This document shows, one piece after another, positions 49,749 to 51,587 of a stretch of DNA of 51,587 nt. The translations under genes were made by a program, and so were the position numbers. The stretch is from assembly GCA_001898415.1 (NCBI GenBank), contig MKTU01000041.1, positions 101,994 through 153,580 on the forward strand. Direction: 5' to 3'. This stretch comes from Rhodanobacter sp. 67-28. Its GTDB lineage: Bacteria; Pseudomonadota; Gammaproteobacteria; Xanthomonadales; Rhodanobacteraceae. A model generated the notes under the pieces. The model did no database searches and was not told the origin of the DNA. It saw only the letters and a program-made list of their open reading frames with translations. The stretch's first letter is position 1; each line of letters opens with the position of its first letter.

Positions 49749-50294
49749 TCACCGGCAAGAGGGCGGGAGGTAGTCCACGGGGAGGGTGGTCCGGTTCGCG
49801 GCCGTGGCCTCGACCGTTCCGGACACTGGCGTGGCGTAACCGCACAGGAAGGAAACCGTCGGCTCCTCGGCCGACCCCATCAGCTCGGGGCGGAACGACA
49901 GCCGCCCCCGCACACCGCCTGTCGCCACCGCGCCGCTGCGGTTGCCGGCCGGCAGCGACTGGCCCAGCACTACCTGCGCCGTGATGACGCCACCCTCCGC
50001 CAGTGAGAGGTTCTCGACGTGCGACCCCGCGCGCGCGTCGCCGAGGATGTTCGGGTCGCCCGCCGAGGGCCATCGACCATGTTCGGCGCGATAGACCCGG
50101 GCGTTGACTTGCGGGGCCCACGCCAGCGAGACCGCGTCCAGGGTCTGCGCCATGAGCATCACGCGGCTGCCGAAACCCGTGGCGACCGCCACCACGGCTG
50201 CCACGATCGCGCCAGCGGCAATGAGTTCCAGCGCGTCGGGCCCCCGCACTTCACGCGTGCGGCCGATCGCTGTCCGATGCAGTCTTGCTCCCAT
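49749..50294 (-). CDS. Divergent type IV pilin-like protein
   Basis: 181 residues. Instead of the usual GFTLIEL it has RGPDALELIAAGAIVAAVVA: a glycine followed by five residues ending in glutamate and a hydrophobic helix, so prepilin processing after G18 is still possible. The C-terminus (FLCGYATP through ANRTTLPVDYLPPSCR) aligns with that of the pilin at 48301, including both cysteines. A minor pilin or an unusual second pilin is likely. First gene of a three-gene operon with the PilC-like protein and the normal pilin. Confidence 0.72.
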   Translation of the reverse strand: MGARLHRTAIGRTREVRGPDALELIAAGAIVAAVVAVATGFGSRVMLMAQTLDAVSLAWAPQVNARVYRAEHGRWPSAGDPNILGDARAGSHVENLSLAEGGVITAQVVLGQSLPAGNRSGAVATGGVRGRLSFRPELMGSAEEPTVSFLCGYATPVSGTVEATAANRTTLPVDYLPPSCR

Positions 50295-50498
50295 CGTTCG
50301 AGCCTAGCACAGCGCCCTGCGGCGCCGGAACGACTGCCTGGCGGCCCTCCTGCGAAGTGCGCGGTGGAAAGTTGCCGCCGCCACGATCACGCGGGTGGCG
50401 GCCCCTCGACGCCATGACGCGGCGATGATCCATCGACGACCGGGCATTCACCCGCCCGGACCTGGCGCAGGACGTCCATCTGGCTCTGGAGCACCCCC

Positions 50499-50660
50499 AT
50501 GTCCAAGGGCGACAAATCCTCGTACACCGCCAAGCAGAAGCGCGAAGCATCCCACATCGAGGAAAGCGAAAAGAAAAAGGGCAAGTCGGAGAAGACGGCC
50601 GAGCGCATCGCCTGGGCCACCGTGAACAAGCGCGATGGTGGCGGCAAGAAGAAGTCGTGA
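50499..50660 (+). CDS. Small basic conserved protein, so-called plasmid stabilisation protein type
   Basis: 53 residues: starts MSKGDKSSYTAKQKREASHI, then EESEKKKGKSEKTAERIAW, ATVNKRDGGGKKKS. The GDKSxYTxKQKRxAxHIE and AWATVNKxxGGGKK blocks define a small family widely found in proteobacteria and labelled plasmid stabilisation protein by tradition; there is no evidence of a plasmid role here. Highly charged and likely nucleic-acid associated. The upstream 204-bp gap (50295-50498) holds no other gene. Confidence 0.8.
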   Translation: MSKGDKSSYTAKQKREASHIEESEKKKGKSEKTAERIAWATVNKRDGGGKKKS

Positions 50661-50778
50661 GGGCAGCGGCTACCGACCCCGGTTCCCCACGCATCTGCCG
50701 GCAACGCCCGACCCCCGCGCGCACCCCACCGGGCTGCCCCGCTATATTGCGTGGCAGGCACAACGGGGAACAGTCGAT

Positions 50779-51587
50779 GTCCGATGGCGATGACGAAGAC
50801 ACAGACGGCGGCGAGTTCGGCATGTCCGTCGGCGAGGACGGCGAGGTCACCTTCGTCGGTCGCCCGCCCTGGGGCACCAAGGCCGCCAAGATCCCGGTCA
50901 ACTCGAAGGCAAGCAAGGGGCCGGTGGAGGACCGCCGCCACATGCTGCACTGGGGCGAGCAACTGCGGCCGATCCTGGCCTCCGTCATGACGGCCATGTT
51001 CCAGCTGCACGGCCGCAGCGGGCCGGCGATCGAGAAGGCGCTGCGCGACCCGCTGAAGGGCCGGGTGCAGCGCATCGTCGGCACCGGCGCCCAGGCGATC
51101 GCCGAGCGGGTGGCGAAGGAGATCAACGGCGCGGTGATCAACCTGGTCGCCGACCGCGCCGATATCAACAAGGCCATCGAACATGTCCGCGCCCGCGTGC
51201 GCAACCTGACCCGCCGATTGACCGACGACCCCGCGCTCACCGCCAAGGTCGCGAAGGCCATGCGGGAGCCCTTCCCCAACGACGCGATCATGGACGTCTA
51301 CCTGGACGAGGCGGCGCAGGAACTGCTGGGCGGGACCAGCGACAGCACCGCGATCAAGTCGCAGGTCCAGGACATCGGCTTCCAGATCGTCGGCCTGGTG
51401 CAGTCCTGCCGCGCGCCGTGCGATTTCGTGATGATGCTGCACCACGTGGCCGATTCGGTCACCTTCGACCTGTCGCAGAAGGCGGAGCGCGAACAGACTC
51501 GCCGCACGCTGGAATGGCTGCGCCGGATGGAAGCCAACGTGCGCGAACCCGCCGACATCCGCTACGAAGCACTGCTGACGCTGCTGG
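50779..51587 (+). CDS. Unknown soluble protein, runs off the window
   Basis: Open frame of 269 codons with no stop before the window end. The ATG is preceded by GGGGAA and by a TATATT element at 50743-50748. The N-terminus is acidic (MSDGDDEDTDGGEFGMSVGE), followed by VTFVGRPPWGTKAA and a largely helical body (HGRSGPAIEKALRDPLKGRV; ERVAKEINGAVINLVADRAD; DVYLDEAAQELLGGTSDST; FVMMLHHVADSVTFDLSQKA). No membrane segment or catalytic motif recognised. Codon structure (GC at third positions) fits a real gene better than the open frames on the opposite strand. Confidence 0.75.

Noticed and set aside
50499..50660. Reading the 'plasmid stabilisation' label as evidence of a plasmid or integrated element
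   Set aside because: The family is common on chromosomes; no replication, partition or mobility genes are nearby.
50251..51445. Minus-strand open frames opposite the last gene
   Set aside because: The plus-strand frame has a ribosome site, a -10 element and a normal helical protein composition; the antisense frames are low-complexity and have no supporting signals.

Overview
The window is GC-rich, tightly packed bacterial DNA of gammaproteobacterial type. Several features point to the Xanthomonadales, most likely the Rhodanobacteraceae (Rhodanobacter/Dyella/Luteibacter group): large TonB-dependent receptors, a lexA-imuA-imuB-dnaE2 mutagenesis operon, purC/djlA/rpe housekeeping genes, and intergenic palindromic repeats of the GGCGGGCAGTGCCCGCC type. 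This placement is inference from gene content; no rRNA or tRNA marker was seen.

Layout. (1) 1-9465: the end of an Oar-like TonB receptor with its terminator, then a cell-wall-peptide block. lysA, an M19 dipeptidase, a beta-lactamase-fold serine hydrolase and a VanX/DdpX-type D-Ala-D-Ala dipeptidase are joined by start/stop overlaps. A second serine hydrolase lipoprotein and an AmiD-like amidase lipoprotein follow. Together they could strip murein peptides in the periplasm and feed diaminopimelate to lysine. (2) 9589-15341: a metal-type RND efflux operon (outer membrane factor, adaptor, pump) whose adaptor gene is frameshifted. (3) 15599-27233: an amino-sugar locus made of a TonB receptor, a DeoR/AgaR-type regulator, a secreted amidohydrolase lipoprotein, a Tat-exported GH36 glycosidase, an EamA-type permease, AgaZ, AgaS and a BadF-type kinase. 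TTTCGTTTCG-like operators lie in both divergent promoter regions. It looks like uptake and catabolism of (N-acetyl)galactosamine from alpha-linked glycans, by a variant without a local deacetylase or catalytic aldolase subunit.

(4) 27276-34862: trpE, two unknown genes, and a two-component system resembling the 'dedicated sortase system' pair with a secreted unknown protein encoded between regulator and kinase. Facing it are tiny ORFs, one of which looks like the N-terminus of a class GN sortase without its catalytic body. (5) 34798-39178: rpe, hemmed in by a tandem duplication of its own 3' end and a heptanucleotide array at its 5' end, then djlA, a small cytochrome c, purC, a DUF962/Mpo1-like gene and small membrane proteins. 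(6) 39287-45044: dnaE2-imuB-imuA-lexA behind a 24-bp palindrome. (7) 45076-48231: a transglutaminase-like/TPR protein, thiopurine methyltransferase, a small membrane protein, and an AHSA1/ArsR pair with a palindromic operator. (8) 48301-50294: pilin, GspF/PilC-like protein and divergent pilin. (9) 50499-51587: a 53-residue conserved small protein and an unrecognised ORF running off the window.

Long ORFs antisense to these genes are products of high GC and were left out. No CRISPR array, prophage, insertion sequence or RNA gene was recognised.
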